24,888 bases of DNA from JAPHTQ01 sp050287105 (GCA_050287105.1 JBNKBG010000032.1:1-24888); one strand, 5' to 3'. Positions 14,847 to 23,013 are shown, numbered from the stretch's first letter. A program made the numbers and translations. The notes: generated by a model from the letters alone, not told the origin.

Positions 14847-17800
14847 TCAGAGACTCCGCGTGGCCAACCAGAGATGGGTGACCCGATAGAGGATCGGGAT
14901 CAATACCAGCGTTACCAGCAGCGACATGGAGAGTCCGGAGATTAGCGCCACAGCCAACGGTTGCAGCATCTCCGCCCCCTCCCCCACACCGATAGCCAGC
15001 GGCAACATACCGACGACCGTGGTTAATGTGGTCATCAGGATCGGTCGCAATCTCAGTCGTGCAGCTTCGGTGATCGCTTCATCCAGCGCCATGCCATTGC
15101 TGCGTGCAATATCCATATACTCCACCAGAATGATCGCATTGTTTACCACGATCCCAGCCAGCATGATCATTCCCAACCAAACCGGCATCGACAATGGCAG
15201 CCCGGTGATCACCAGGCCGAGGCCCACACCGATTGCGGCAAAGGGTACTCCAAGCAGGATCACCACCGGATTACGCAACGATTCGTACTGCACTGCCATC
15301 ACCACAAATACCAGGAACAGTGCCAGCCCGAGTAGCAACTGACTCAGGCGTCTGCCCTGTTGCAGTGATTCGAACTCACCGCCATCGTAGACGGTATAGC
15401 CCTGCGGCAATTGAAATTGTGCAAGACGTTGCTGCATGGCCTGATAGACCTCGCCATAGGTGATCTCGTTGGTCAGTGAGGCACTGATCTCGACGATGCG
15501 GCGCTGACGGTCACGGCGGATCTCCGCCGGGGCGGCGATCAGTTCCACCTGCGCCACTTCGTTGAGGTGGAGGGCGTTACCATCGATGGCGTTGCGCAGT
15601 ACCAGCTGCTCCAGTGCCGCCGGGCTGTTGACCTCACGTTGCGGCAGGCGGATGCGGATATCGTAAGCGCGGTCGTTCTCCAGATAGTCACTGATCACCT
15701 CACCATTCAGTGCCAGTTGCAGAGTGCGTCCTACTGTTGCCGCATCCAGACCGAGCTGTGCAAGTCGTTCGCGTTTGAGGCGGATACTCAACTCCTGGCG
15801 CACCTCTTCAGCAGAGTGCTGCAGGTTACGAATGCCAGGAGTCTCTTTAAGGTGTTTGACCAGACGGTCACCCAACTCGGTAAGTACCACCATATCCGGT
15901 CCCTGAATACGCAGGCTGATATCGTCGTCACCGCTGCTGATGCGGATACCGCGAATACCGCGGCTGCGTAGCATGATCTTGTATCCGGTCAGGCCGAGTT
16001 GATTGATCTGTTTCTGGGTTTTCTGAATCCAGTCATTGCTGCTTAACTCACGCTCATTACGTGGCACCAGTTGAACCGTCAGGGTGCTGCGATTGCTGCT
16101 TTCCCGCTCGGTACGGCCGAAGATAAAGCCGCCCACCAGGGAGAAGACCGACTGCACCTCTGGCTGGCTGCGCAGCATTTTCTCGATGTTGCGAATGTTG
16201 TTGTCCATCTCTTCCAGCGAAATCCCCGGGTCGGCATTGACGCTAATACTGATCTCACCGGTATCCATGTTGGGGATAAATATCTGCTTGGCATCATTGA
16301 ATACCAGAGAGCTGAGACCCAGAGCAGCGAGGAGGATGGTGACGGTTGCGAGTTGTAGTTTTGGCCGGGCAATCAGACTTCCCAGCAGTTCACTGTACCC
16401 CTGTTGCAAGGTGACGACGAAGTGGTTGATCGCCTGGCTGATTCGGTTGACCGCCTGCTTCCTGACACGTACCGCCCAGGTCGGAACCAGTGTTAGTGCC
16501 ACCAGCATTGAGGCGAGGATTGCCGCCGAGATGGTGAAAATCAGTTCGCGGAATAGCAGGCCGACCAGACCGCCGATGAAGAGGAACGGTAGCACTGCCG
16601 CAAGGTTGGTGCTGGTGGCGGCGACGATAGCGCTGTTGATCTCCGCAGCGGCAGCGGTGCCTGCCTCTTCGCCATGTTCGCCTTCGGCCTGATGGCGTTG
16701 AATGTTCTCCAGCATAACGATGGTGTTATCCACCAGCATGCCGACGCCCAGTGCCAGACCGCCGAGAGTCATGATGTTGAAGGTCAGTCCACCCATCGCC
16801 ATCAGGGCAAAGGTCACCATCACCGCGAAGGGAATGGCACTACCGATGATCAGGGTACGGCGCAGATCGCCGAGAAACAGATAGACCACCAGCATCGCCA
16901 GCAGGGTGCCGCTGAGTGCGGCGAGGGTGGCGTTATTCAGGGCGTTGCGTACATAGACTGCCTGATCGGAAACCAGCGCGATCCCCACATCATCGGGGAG
17001 CAGGTGCTGGCGACGTAACTCAACCAGTCGTGCATTGACCGCATCCACCACTTCCACGGTGTTCGCACTGGGTTGTTTCTGGATCGCCACCTTGACCCCG
17101 GGGATGTCGTTGAGGCGCACCTTGATGCGCTCGTCACTGTGGCCATCATGGATCCGGGCCAACTGTTCCAGTGGTAGCGTGGTGTCATCGGCCAGTGAGA
17201 TCGGCAGGGCGCGCAGATCGTCGAGACTGCGAAAGCGTGCCGAGGTACGACTACTCAATTCCTGACGGGCCATGGTGAGGCGGCCCGCCGGTAACTCCTG
17301 GTTGTTTTGTTGAATCGTCCTGATCAGGGAGTCGATATCGACGCCAAGCGCCGCCATGCGTTGCTGATCCGGTTCGATCAGGATCTCACGCAGGGTGCCG
17401 CCACCTACCTCTACTGCCGCTACGCCGGGCAGATTGAGGAACTGCTTGGAGAAGTCGTAATCGACCCAGTCACGCAGCGCAGCAGAGTCCAGGCTTTTTG
17501 AACTGATGACAAACTCGGTGACCGGGATTTGCGATGGGTCGCGCTTGTAGATCACCGGCGGCTGGATGCTATCGGGGAGAAAGCGCTTGGCCCGATCGAG
17601 ACGGGTGCTGGCATCGCGCAGGGCGAGATCAATATCGCTGCCATATTCGAAGGTAAGGTCGACGTTACTACCACCCTCGTTGCTGCTCGACTGGATCGCT
17701 GTGGCCCCTTCGGTGATCGCCAGTTGCTCTTCCAGCTGACGGGTGACCCGATCTTCCATCACCGTTGCAGGTACGCCCGGGTCGAGGATACGCACGCGGA

Positions 17801-17963
17801 TCTCGGGATAGATCAGGTGCGGCAGCAGATCCACGGAGAGTCTGCCGAGAGAGAAGAGTCCCAATACAACCACCGCCGCGGCGAGCATGGAGACGCCGAC
17901 CGGGTGACGGATCGACCAGGCGGCAATACCGCCGCTGTGAATGGCGGAGAGGTGCCTGTTCAT
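14847..17963 (-). CDS. RND efflux transporter, AcrB/HAE family inner-membrane pump
   Basis: Proton-driven resistance-nodulation-division pump of 1038 residues, with the expected duplicated layout: a first membrane helix at about 22-42, a large periplasmic loop to about 340, six helices to about 560, a second periplasmic loop, and six C-terminal helices. The helix-4 proton-relay motif is GMLVDNTIVMLEN, with D412 followed by N413 where E. coli AcrB has two aspartates. The ATG overlaps the adaptor stop by 4 nt. The VDN pattern occurs in drug/hydrophobe-type pumps of several phyla, so the substrate cannot be assigned. No outer-membrane TolC-type gene is present in the window. Confidence 0.93.
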   Translation of the reverse strand: MNRHLSAIHSGGIAAWSIRHPVGVSMLAAAVVVLGLFSLGRLSVDLLPHLIYPEIRVRILDPGVPATVMEDRVTRQLEEQLAITEGATAIQSSSNEGGSNVDLTFEYGSDIDLALRDASTRLDRAKRFLPDSIQPPVIYKRDPSQIPVTEFVISSKSLDSAALRDWVDYDFSKQFLNLPGVAAVEVGGGTLREILIEPDQQRMAALGVDIDSLIRTIQQNNQELPAGRLTMARQELSSRTSARFRSLDDLRALPISLADDTTLPLEQLARIHDGHSDERIKVRLNDIPGVKVAIQKQPSANTVEVVDAVNARLVELRRQHLLPDDVGIALVSDQAVYVRNALNNATLAALSGTLLAMLVVYLFLGDLRRTLIIGSAIPFAVMVTFALMAMGGLTFNIMTLGGLALGVGMLVDNTIVMLENIQRHQAEGEHGEEAGTAAAAEINSAIVAATSTNLAAVLPFLFIGGLVGLLFRELIFTISAAILASMLVALTLVPTWAVRVRKQAVNRISQAINHFVVTLQQGYSELLGSLIARPKLQLATVTILLAALGLSSLVFNDAKQIFIPNMDTGEISISVNADPGISLEEMDNNIRNIEKMLRSQPEVQSVFSLVGGFIFGRTERESSNRSTLTVQLVPRNERELSSNDWIQKTQKQINQLGLTGYKIMLRSRGIRGIRISSGDDDISLRIQGPDMVVLTELGDRLVKHLKETPGIRNLQHSAEEVRQELSIRLKRERLAQLGLDAATVGRTLQLALNGEVISDYLENDRAYDIRIRLPQREVNSPAALEQLVLRNAIDGNALHLNEVAQVELIAAPAEIRRDRQRRIVEISASLTNEITYGEVYQAMQQRLAQFQLPQGYTVYDGGEFESLQQGRRLSQLLLGLALFLVFVVMAVQYESLRNPVVILLGVPFAAIGVGLGLVITGLPLSMPVWLGMIMLAGIVVNNAIILVEYMDIARSNGMALDEAITEAARLRLRPILMTTLTTVVGMLPLAIGVGEGAEMLQPLAVALISGLSMSLLVTLVLIPILYRVTHLWLATRSL

Positions 17964-18991
17964 GGTTTTGTGGTGGATACCAGCATACCGTTGGCAAGGC
18001 CAAGGAAGCCGTTGCTGATAACCCGATCCCCCTCATTCAGCCCGTCCAGGATCTCCACCGTATCATCCAGATGGATCCCGCTACGTACCGCTGTGCGCTG
18101 TGCCTTCTGCTCGGCGTCGATGCGATAGACAAATTCTCCTTGGGTATCGCGACGCAGCGCGGAGAAGGGTAGCAACAGCCGTGATTGTGGACGCAGCTTC
18201 AGTTGCACACGGCACAGTTGCCCCGGCTTGGCCAGCGGGGGTGGCTCTGTCACGCGGATCTCGACGATCCCCTGGCGGGTGACCGGGTCGACGGTTGGAT
18301 GGACCCGCAACACACTACCACTGAAGCGTTGGTCGCCCAGTGCATCCAGCATAATGGTCGCCTCGTCACCGACCGCCACGCCGGGTAACAGGAGTTCAGA
18401 GATACTGAGTTCCGCCAGCAGGGTGTCGGTGGCGGTAAGGGTGAGCAGATGAGTGAATTTGGCGGCGATGTCGCCAGGCTCTACCAGGCGTTGGCTGATA
18501 ACACCGTCGAAGGGGGCGGTGATGCGGGCGTTGTCCAGGCGGGCCTGTAACAGATCCTCTTCCGCTGCGGCGATATCGAAGGCGGTGCGTGCCCGCGCCA
18601 GTTCGTCTTCGCTGATCAGTTTGTTGTTCTGTAACCGTTCCAGTCGCTGTACGTCGAGCCGTGCCTGCTTGCGTTGCGCCGTGGCCTTTTTGACCTCGGC
18701 GCGGAGTTGCGAGTCATCCAGTTGTAGCAACAGGTCGCCCTTGTTGACCCGATCACCCTCGTAGACCTTCAGTGTGGCGACACGCCCCTCCTCCTCGGCG
18801 AGCAGTTTGACCTCCTGCTCAGCACGCAGGGTGCCGGTACGGGTGATGGACTGGCCCAGCGATTGGCGCGCGATGGTGGTGGCCTCTACCGGAAGGGGTT
18901 TTGGCCCGCTCTTTTCCTTGTTCGCGCTGTTTTCGTCGCTGCACCCAGCGAGTACCACAGCCAGCCCCAGTAACAAATAAAGCGGTTTCAT
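17960..18991 (-). CDS. RND efflux periplasmic adaptor lipoprotein
   Basis: Membrane-fusion protein linking the RND pump to an outer-membrane channel. From ATG 18991 it has 343 residues, begins MKPLYLLLGLAVVLAGC and so has a lipoprotein signal with lipobox VLAGC. A barrel-sandwich (lipoyl-like) half, a coiled-coil hairpin (about 85-155, rich in Ala/Glu/Arg), the second lipoyl half (NARITAPFDGVISQRLVEPG) and the beta-barrel follow in standard order. An in-frame ATG at 19147 would add 52 residues without a signal peptide and overlap the upstream NifX-like gene, so it is rejected. AAGGATAGG precedes the chosen ATG. It is translationally coupled to the pump gene. Confidence 0.93.
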   Translation of the reverse strand: MKPLYLLLGLAVVLAGCSDENSANKEKSGPKPLPVEATTIARQSLGQSITRTGTLRAEQEVKLLAEEEGRVATLKVYEGDRVNKGDLLLQLDDSQLRAEVKKATAQRKQARLDVQRLERLQNNKLISEDELARARTAFDIAAAEEDLLQARLDNARITAPFDGVISQRLVEPGDIAAKFTHLLTLTATDTLLAELSISELLLPGVAVGDEATIMLDALGDQRFSGSVLRVHPTVDPVTRQGIVEIRVTEPPPLAKPGQLCRVQLKLRPQSRLLLPFSALRRDTQGEFVYRIDAEQKAQRTAVRSGIHLDDTVEILDGLNEGDRVISNGFLGLANGMLVSTTKP

Positions 18992-19023
18992 CGGCGACCT
19001 ATCCTTAGCGGTTGGACCACGGC

Positions 19024-19052
19024 ACGATACACTCCTCGCGCCGGTAGGCCAA
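19024..19052 (-). promoter_or_regulatory. Candidate sigma-70 promoter of the RND efflux operon
   Basis: On the minus strand, TTGGCC (19052-19047) and TATCGT (19029-19024) are separated by exactly 17 nt. Each hexamer matches four of six consensus bases. It would start transcription near 19017, about 25 nt before the adaptor ATG. Confidence 0.4.
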
Positions 19053-19081
19053 GAGACTAACGCGATGATGCTTAACCGCTG

Positions 19082-19102
19082 ATTAACCGTATCCCGGTTA
19101 AT
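19082..19102. repeat. Perfect inverted repeat upstream of the efflux promoter, possible operator
   Basis: Arms ATTAACCG (19082-19089) and CGGTTAAT (19095-19102) surround a 5-nt centre. A third copy, TTAACCG, lies at 19072-19078. The repeat overlaps the stop codon of the NifX-like gene and sits about 30 nt upstream of the candidate -35 of the efflux operon. There is no U-run, so a terminator is unlikely. No regulator gene is adjacent. Confidence 0.45.
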
Positions 19103-19469
19103 GGTAGGCGTGATGAGCGTCTCCATGGCGGCAACCGATGGCGTCACTCATCGGTTTTAATCTGCCCGCCAGGTACGCCTTTACCGCGGTGTCCGGGTCC
19201 TTTTCATCGGTGACGATGCCGATAATGCCTTTGCTGGCGAGGCGCAGATACATGCCCTGGCCCATGCTGCCGCTAATCAGGACTGAAGCGATATCGAGTG
19301 GATGGGGTTCATGTGCGGCGCTCTCATGGAAAGATTGTTCCAATGGTAGCTCCAGAATCTGCTTGCCCATGATCTGTTTATCTTCGATGTCATAGATCCA
19401 GTACTTGCGACAACGCCCCGCATGTTGGGTGACTTCGCGGCGATTCTGGCTGGTTACAGCAATTTTCAT
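19098..19469 (-). CDS. NifX/NifB-type dinitrogenase iron-molybdenum cofactor-binding family protein
   Basis: A 123-residue cytoplasmic protein of the Nitro_FeMo-Co fold (RNase H-like). It starts MKIAVTSQNRREVTQHAGRC, carries the GSMGQGMYLRL strand-loop and ends in GCRHGDAHHAYH, a Cys/His-rich tail that looks metal-binding. An in-frame ATG at 19532 would overlap ybgE, whereas GAGGA lies 7 nt before ATG 19469, so the shorter form is chosen. Proteins of this family bind iron or Fe-Mo-type clusters, and many are found outside nitrogen fixation. It follows ybgE by 52 nt on the same strand and may be co-transcribed with the bd oxidase; its role there is unknown. Confidence 0.85.
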   Translation of the reverse strand: MKIAVTSQNRREVTQHAGRCRKYWIYDIEDKQIMGKQILELPLEQSFHESAAHEPHPLDIASVLISGSMGQGMYLRLASKGIIGIVTDEKDPDTAVKAYLAGRLKPMSDAIGCRHGDAHHAYH

Positions 19470-19521
19470 AACGATTCCTCTAAAGTAGGCATCCCTGCCA
19501 TGAGTGACAAAATGATTCTTC

Positions 19522-19857
19522 TTAAACCACATTCTGTGTCAGCAAAATGCCGTACAGCATCAGTGGCCAACCAATGAACGGACTAAAGGCAATACGCCAG
19601 ATTGTCATGCGTGGAATAAAGCCCACGCCGTGAACAAAACCGGCAGCAATGCCCCAGAGCAACAGGCTTAGCATTCCATGCCTTACCTCACTGACCGAGG
19701 CGGCGATTGCCCGCGGGTAGATCAGTATTAACAGAGACAGGGCGATCGCCATCAGCAGCGAAAAAAGCCGTGCCCAGCCCGGGCTGGGATAGGGGATGTG
19801 CCAGCGCACATCCCCGTGGCGAGCTCCCGTTGTCGCCATCTCAGGCACCGTTTTCAT
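19522..19857 (-). CDS. ybgE: Cyd operon protein YbgE
   Basis: Small membrane protein of the YbgE family encoded with cytochrome bd oxidases; its function is not established. The protein has 111 residues and three hydrophobic segments (about 31-51, 59-80 and 88-108). The motif GFVHGVGFIPR matches the E. coli VIHGVGF region. The start is uncertain: ATG at 19857 overlaps cydX by 17 nt, whereas ATG at 19839 sits one base after the cydX stop and would give a 105-residue protein. Position directly after cydX supports the assignment. Confidence 0.88.
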   Translation of the reverse strand: MKTVPEMATTGARHGDVRWHIPYPSPGWARLFSLLMAIALSLLILIYPRAIAASVSEVRHGMLSLLLWGIAAGFVHGVGFIPRMTIWRIAFSPFIGWPLMLYGILLTQNVV

Positions 19858-19954
19858 CGTCTTTAACCATGCTTTCCGACTCCAGCCACATCACATTGAT
19901 GATGCCGAAGCTACAGGCCAGCAAGACACCAAGTATCCAGGCGAAATACCACAT
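19841..19954 (-). CDS. cydX: Cytochrome bd oxidase small subunit CydX
   Basis: A 37-residue single-pass subunit that stabilises the CydAB heme centre. It begins MWYFAWILGVLLACSFGIIN, matching the strongly conserved CydX N-terminus (MWYFAWILG), followed by a Glu and an acidic tail. AAAGGAG lies before the ATG, 20 nt after the cydB stop. It is short enough to be easily missed. Confidence 0.95.
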   Translation of the reverse strand: MWYFAWILGVLLACSFGIINVMWLESESMVKDDENGA

Positions 19955-19974
19955 AAGCGTGCTCCTTTATCTGT

Positions 19975-21117
19975 TTAGTAGGCGTCATGATCGTGTTCGC
20001 GAATATGCTCGACGGTGACCCGCCCCCACATCACCCGATAGGTCCAGGTGGTGTAGGCGAGAATGATCGGTACAAAGATCACCGCTGCCCAGAACATCAC
20101 CGTCAGGGTCAGATGACTGGAGGGTGCATCCCACAGAGTTAATGAGCTGTTGGGGACGCTGTTCGACGGCATGACGAAGGGGAAGATGGAGAAGCCTGCG
20201 GTGAGGATCACGCCGCTCATGGTGAGTGAACTGGTGACAAAGCCTAGCCCCGGACGGTTGAGCCACGCCAGCAGAATGGTCGCTAGTGCACCGACCAGAC
20301 CGAGCACCGGCGCAACCACCATCCACGGATATTTAACGTAGTTGGTGAGCCAGGCACCTTTGGCGATCTCCACAGTTTTCGCCAGTGGATTGGGTAGTGC
20401 GTCCAGTGGTGGTTGGCTGACGATACGGAAACCGTCGATACCCAGGTAGAGCCAGAGCCCCCCCAGCGCGAAGGCGGCGAACATCACCGCTGCCGCAAGC
20501 ATGGTGGCCTTACGTGCCCGTTCCTGCACCGGTGAACCGGCACGCAGGTGTAGCCATACTGCGCCGTGGGTGACCAGCATGGAGAGACTGACTACCCCGG
20601 CGAGCAGGGCGAAGGGACGTAACAGACCGAAGAAATTCCCGGTATAGGTGGGGCGCAGAAATTCGTCGAACTGGAACGGTACGCCGAGGATCACATTACC
20701 GAAGGCGACACCAAACAGCAGTGCTGGAACGGCGCCACCGACAAACAGGCCCCAGTCCCAGGTGGTGCGCCAGCGCGGGTCGGCAATCTTGCTGCGGTAG
20801 TCGAAACCTACCGGGCGGAAGAACAGTGCGAACAACACCAGCAACATGGCGATGTAAAAGCCGGAGAAGGCGGCGGCATAGACCGCGGGCCAGGCGGCGA
20901 AGATCGCCCCGCCAGCGGTGATGAACCAGACCTGATTACCATCCCAGTGCGGGCCGACGGTGTTAATGATCACCCGTCGTTCCTCATCGGTTTTACCAAG
21001 GAAGGGTAGCAGGGCGCCGGCTCCCATATCGAAGCCATCGGTGATGACGAAGCCGATCAGCAATATGCCGACCAATGCCCACCACACCAGTTTCAGTGTT
21101 TCGTAATCGAGGATCAT
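19975..21117 (-). CDS. cydB: Cytochrome bd ubiquinol oxidase subunit II
   Basis: Multi-pass partner subunit of the bd quinol oxidase. The protein has 380 residues, essentially the E. coli length. The N-terminal block MILDYETLKLVWWALVGILL and the TDGFDMGAGALLPF and GPHWDGNQVWFITAGGAIFAAWP segments are signature sequence. The ATG overlaps the cydA stop by 4 nt, so the two subunits are translationally coupled. Confidence 0.97.
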   Translation of the reverse strand: MILDYETLKLVWWALVGILLIGFVITDGFDMGAGALLPFLGKTDEERRVIINTVGPHWDGNQVWFITAGGAIFAAWPAVYAAAFSGFYIAMLLVLFALFFRPVGFDYRSKIADPRWRTTWDWGLFVGGAVPALLFGVAFGNVILGVPFQFDEFLRPTYTGNFFGLLRPFALLAGVVSLSMLVTHGAVWLHLRAGSPVQERARKATMLAAAVMFAAFALGGLWLYLGIDGFRIVSQPPLDALPNPLAKTVEIAKGAWLTNYVKYPWMVVAPVLGLVGALATILLAWLNRPGLGFVTSSLTMSGVILTAGFSIFPFVMPSNSVPNSSLTLWDAPSSHLTLTVMFWAAVIFVPIILAYTTWTYRVMWGRVTVEHIREHDHDAY

Positions 21118-22697
21118 TGGGTAACTCCTTCCGGCAGCGCTTCTGTTCCGGATTGCTCAAAGTGGTAACGGCCACTATGCAGGCTGCTTGGACCGAGGCG
21201 GGCAAAGCGGAACATGAGATAGAGTTCCACCACCAGCAACAGGGTGTAGAAACCGATAAAACCGGCGATGCTGAAATAGAGATCGCCGCTACTCAGGGTT
21301 GAGGTACTGAGATGAGTTGGTAACACCTCGCCGATAGACCAGGGCTGGCGTCCGTATTCGGCAACAAACCAGCCCAGTTCAGAAGTGATCCACGGCAGTG
21401 GGAGACTCCATAGTGCCGCTTTAAGTAACCACGGCTTGTGGCCCGCCCGCCGTTTGGCGCAATTCCAGAAAGCGAGGGCGAAGAGAACGATGAACCAGAA
21501 GCCGAGCAGCACCATCAGGCGGAAGCTCCAGAACAGTGGCCATACCTTTGGAATGGTGTCCTCCACCGCCTGTTTGATCTGCGCCGCGCTGGCATCGGTT
21601 ACGTTGGCGGTGTACTTCTTCAGCAGCAGGCCGTAACCGAGATCCTTTTTCACCTCTTCGAAAGCGGCACGTGTTTCATCATCTTTCTGACCGTTGCGCA
21701 GTTTCTGCAACAGACCGTAGGCAATCATGCCGTTGCGGATACGCGCTTCGTGTTCCTGTTTCAGTTCCTTGATGCCTTTAACTTCTTCATTGGTGGAACG
21801 GGTGGCGATCAGGCCCAGCACCCAGGGGATCTTGATCGCCGCGTGGGTGGTTTCGTTCTCCTGATCCGGAATACCGAACAGGGTGAAGGCGGCGGGAGCG
21901 GGTTGGGTCTCCCACTCGGCTTCAATGGCAGCCAGCTTGGTTTTCTGCACGTCACCCAGTTCATAACCCGATTCGTCACCGAGGACGACCACCGAGAGGG
22001 CGGAGGCCAGACCAAAGGCGGCAGCGATGGCAAAGGAGCGACGGGCAAAATCGATGTCGCGCCCCTTGAGCAGGTAGTAGGCACTGATACCGAGTACAAA
22101 CATGGCTCCTGTGACGTAACCGGCCGAAACGGTATGCACGAACTTCACCTGCGCTACCGGATTGAGTAACAGTTCGGCAAAGGAGGTCATCTCCATACGC
22201 ATGGTTTCGAAACTGAAGTCGGCCCCGACCGGATTTTGCATCCAGCCGTTGGCCACCAGAATCCACAATGCGGAAAGATTGGAGGCGAAGGCGGTGAGGA
22301 AGGTGACCAGTAGATGGCGGCGTTTACTCAAGCGATCCCAGCCAAAGAAGAACAGGCCAATGAAGGTCGATTCGAGAAAGAAGGCCATTAATCCTTCGAT
22401 GGCCAGCGGTGCACCGAAGATGTCGCCGACATAGTGGGAGTAGTAGGCCCAGTTGGTGCCAAACTGAAACTCCATGGTGATGCCGGTGGTGACCCCAAGG
22501 GCGAAGTTGATACCAAACAACTTGCCCCAGAACTTGGTCATGTCCTGGTAAATCTGTTTGCCGGTCATGACGTAAACCGACTCCATGATCACCAGTAGAA
22601 AGGAAAGTCCCAATGTCAGGGGGACAAAAAGGAAGTGATACATCGCGGTTAATGCAAACTGCAACCGCGAGAGGTCAACCACCGTCTCGGTAACCAT
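21114..22697 (-). CDS. cydA: Cytochrome bd ubiquinol oxidase subunit I
   Basis: Heme-carrying catalytic subunit that oxidises quinol and reduces O2 with high affinity and no proton pumping. The protein has 527 residues. H21 (ALTAMYHFLF) corresponds to heme-b595 ligand H19 of E. coli; the His in QVKFVHTVSAGYVTGAM is the heme b558 ligand, and GRQPWSIGEVLPT is the signature near the C-terminal half. The quinol-binding Q-loop is long (about 250-380), so this is the E. coli-like L-subfamily and not the short-loop cyanide-insensitive oxidase. CAGGAG lies 6 nt before the ATG, overlapping the end of cydP. Confidence 0.97.
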   Translation of the reverse strand: MVTETVVDLSRLQFALTAMYHFLFVPLTLGLSFLLVIMESVYVMTGKQIYQDMTKFWGKLFGINFALGVTTGITMEFQFGTNWAYYSHYVGDIFGAPLAIEGLMAFFLESTFIGLFFFGWDRLSKRRHLLVTFLTAFASNLSALWILVANGWMQNPVGADFSFETMRMEMTSFAELLLNPVAQVKFVHTVSAGYVTGAMFVLGISAYYLLKGRDIDFARRSFAIAAAFGLASALSVVVLGDESGYELGDVQKTKLAAIEAEWETQPAPAAFTLFGIPDQENETTHAAIKIPWVLGLIATRSTNEEVKGIKELKQEHEARIRNGMIAYGLLQKLRNGQKDDETRAAFEEVKKDLGYGLLLKKYTANVTDASAAQIKQAVEDTIPKVWPLFWSFRLMVLLGFWFIVLFALAFWNCAKRRAGHKPWLLKAALWSLPLPWITSELGWFVAEYGRQPWSIGEVLPTHLSTSTLSSGDLYFSIAGFIGFYTLLLVVELYLMFRFARLGPSSLHSGRYHFEQSGTEALPEGVTQ

Positions 22698-22700
22698 TCT

Positions 22701-22898
22701 CTACTCCTGTATTGCTAATTGATGGGATGGGGGGAGTGCGGTATCGCGGGAGTTGCCAAGCAGAAAGCGATCAATGGCCTGATCGTTTACCTCTGGCCTG
22801 TCGGGCTGGGCAAAGAAGGCGTGCCAAATCAGAAAGAGTACAGCGAGCTTAAGCAGCAGCACGCTAGCAAGTTCCCGAACCAATACCTGTTTCCACAT
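22701..22898 (-). CDS. cydP: CydP-type putative small subunit of cytochrome bd oxidase
   Basis: A 65-residue protein beginning MWKQVLVRELASVLLLKLAV. One membrane helix (about 9-27) is followed by FFAQPDRP and a soluble tail. This resembles small proteins annotated as CydP that precede cydA in many proteobacteria. An in-frame ATG at 23012 would run through the leader hairpin and the sigma-54 promoter and is rejected. AGGAG is 6 nt before the chosen ATG at 22898. The stop is 3 nt before cydA. It is the first gene of the bd operon. Confidence 0.85.
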   Translation of the reverse strand: MWKQVLVRELASVLLLKLAVLFLIWHAFFAQPDRPEVNDQAIDRFLLGNSRDTALPPSHQLAIQE

Positions 22899-22918
22899 TT
22901 TCAGCTCCTGAGGAAATA

Positions 22919-22970
22919 AGCAGTGATCGCTGGTGGAGAGGGTGGGGGGGGGATACCGGCGATCACTGCT
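22919..22970 (-). promoter_or_regulatory. Leader hairpin of the cyd operon with C9 loop tract
   Basis: On the minus strand the arms AGCAGTGATCGCCGG and CCAGCGATCACTGCT form a 15-bp stem with one G-U pair around a 22-nt loop that contains nine consecutive C. It lies between the predicted sigma-54 start (about 22985) and the cydP ribosome binding site. It may act as an RNA element or as a DNA dyad for a regulator; no U-run is present, so it is not a typical terminator. Confidence 0.6.
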
Positions 22971-22994
22971 GCCCGAGTTCGGACAGGGAATAGA

Positions 22995-23011
22995 TTGCAA
23001 TCTAAGTGCCA
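22995..23011 (-). promoter_or_regulatory. Sigma-54 (-24/-12) promoter of cydPABX-ybgE
   Basis: The minus strand reads TGGCACTTAGATTGCA, an almost exact match to TGGCAC-N5-TTGCA. The invariant GG (23010-23009) and GC (22998-22997) are separated by the required 10 nt. Transcription would begin near 22985, about 87 nt before cydP. A sigma-54 activator gene is divergent from this promoter. Confidence 0.85.
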
Positions 23012-23013
23012 AT

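Noticed and set aside
18992..19147. 52-residue N-terminal extension of the efflux adaptor
   Set aside because: It would remove the lipoprotein signal from the N-terminus and overlap the NifX-like gene and the putative promoter.
22899..23012. 38-residue N-terminal extension of CydP
   Set aside because: It runs through the leader hairpin and the sigma-54 promoter; the downstream ATG has a good ribosome binding site.
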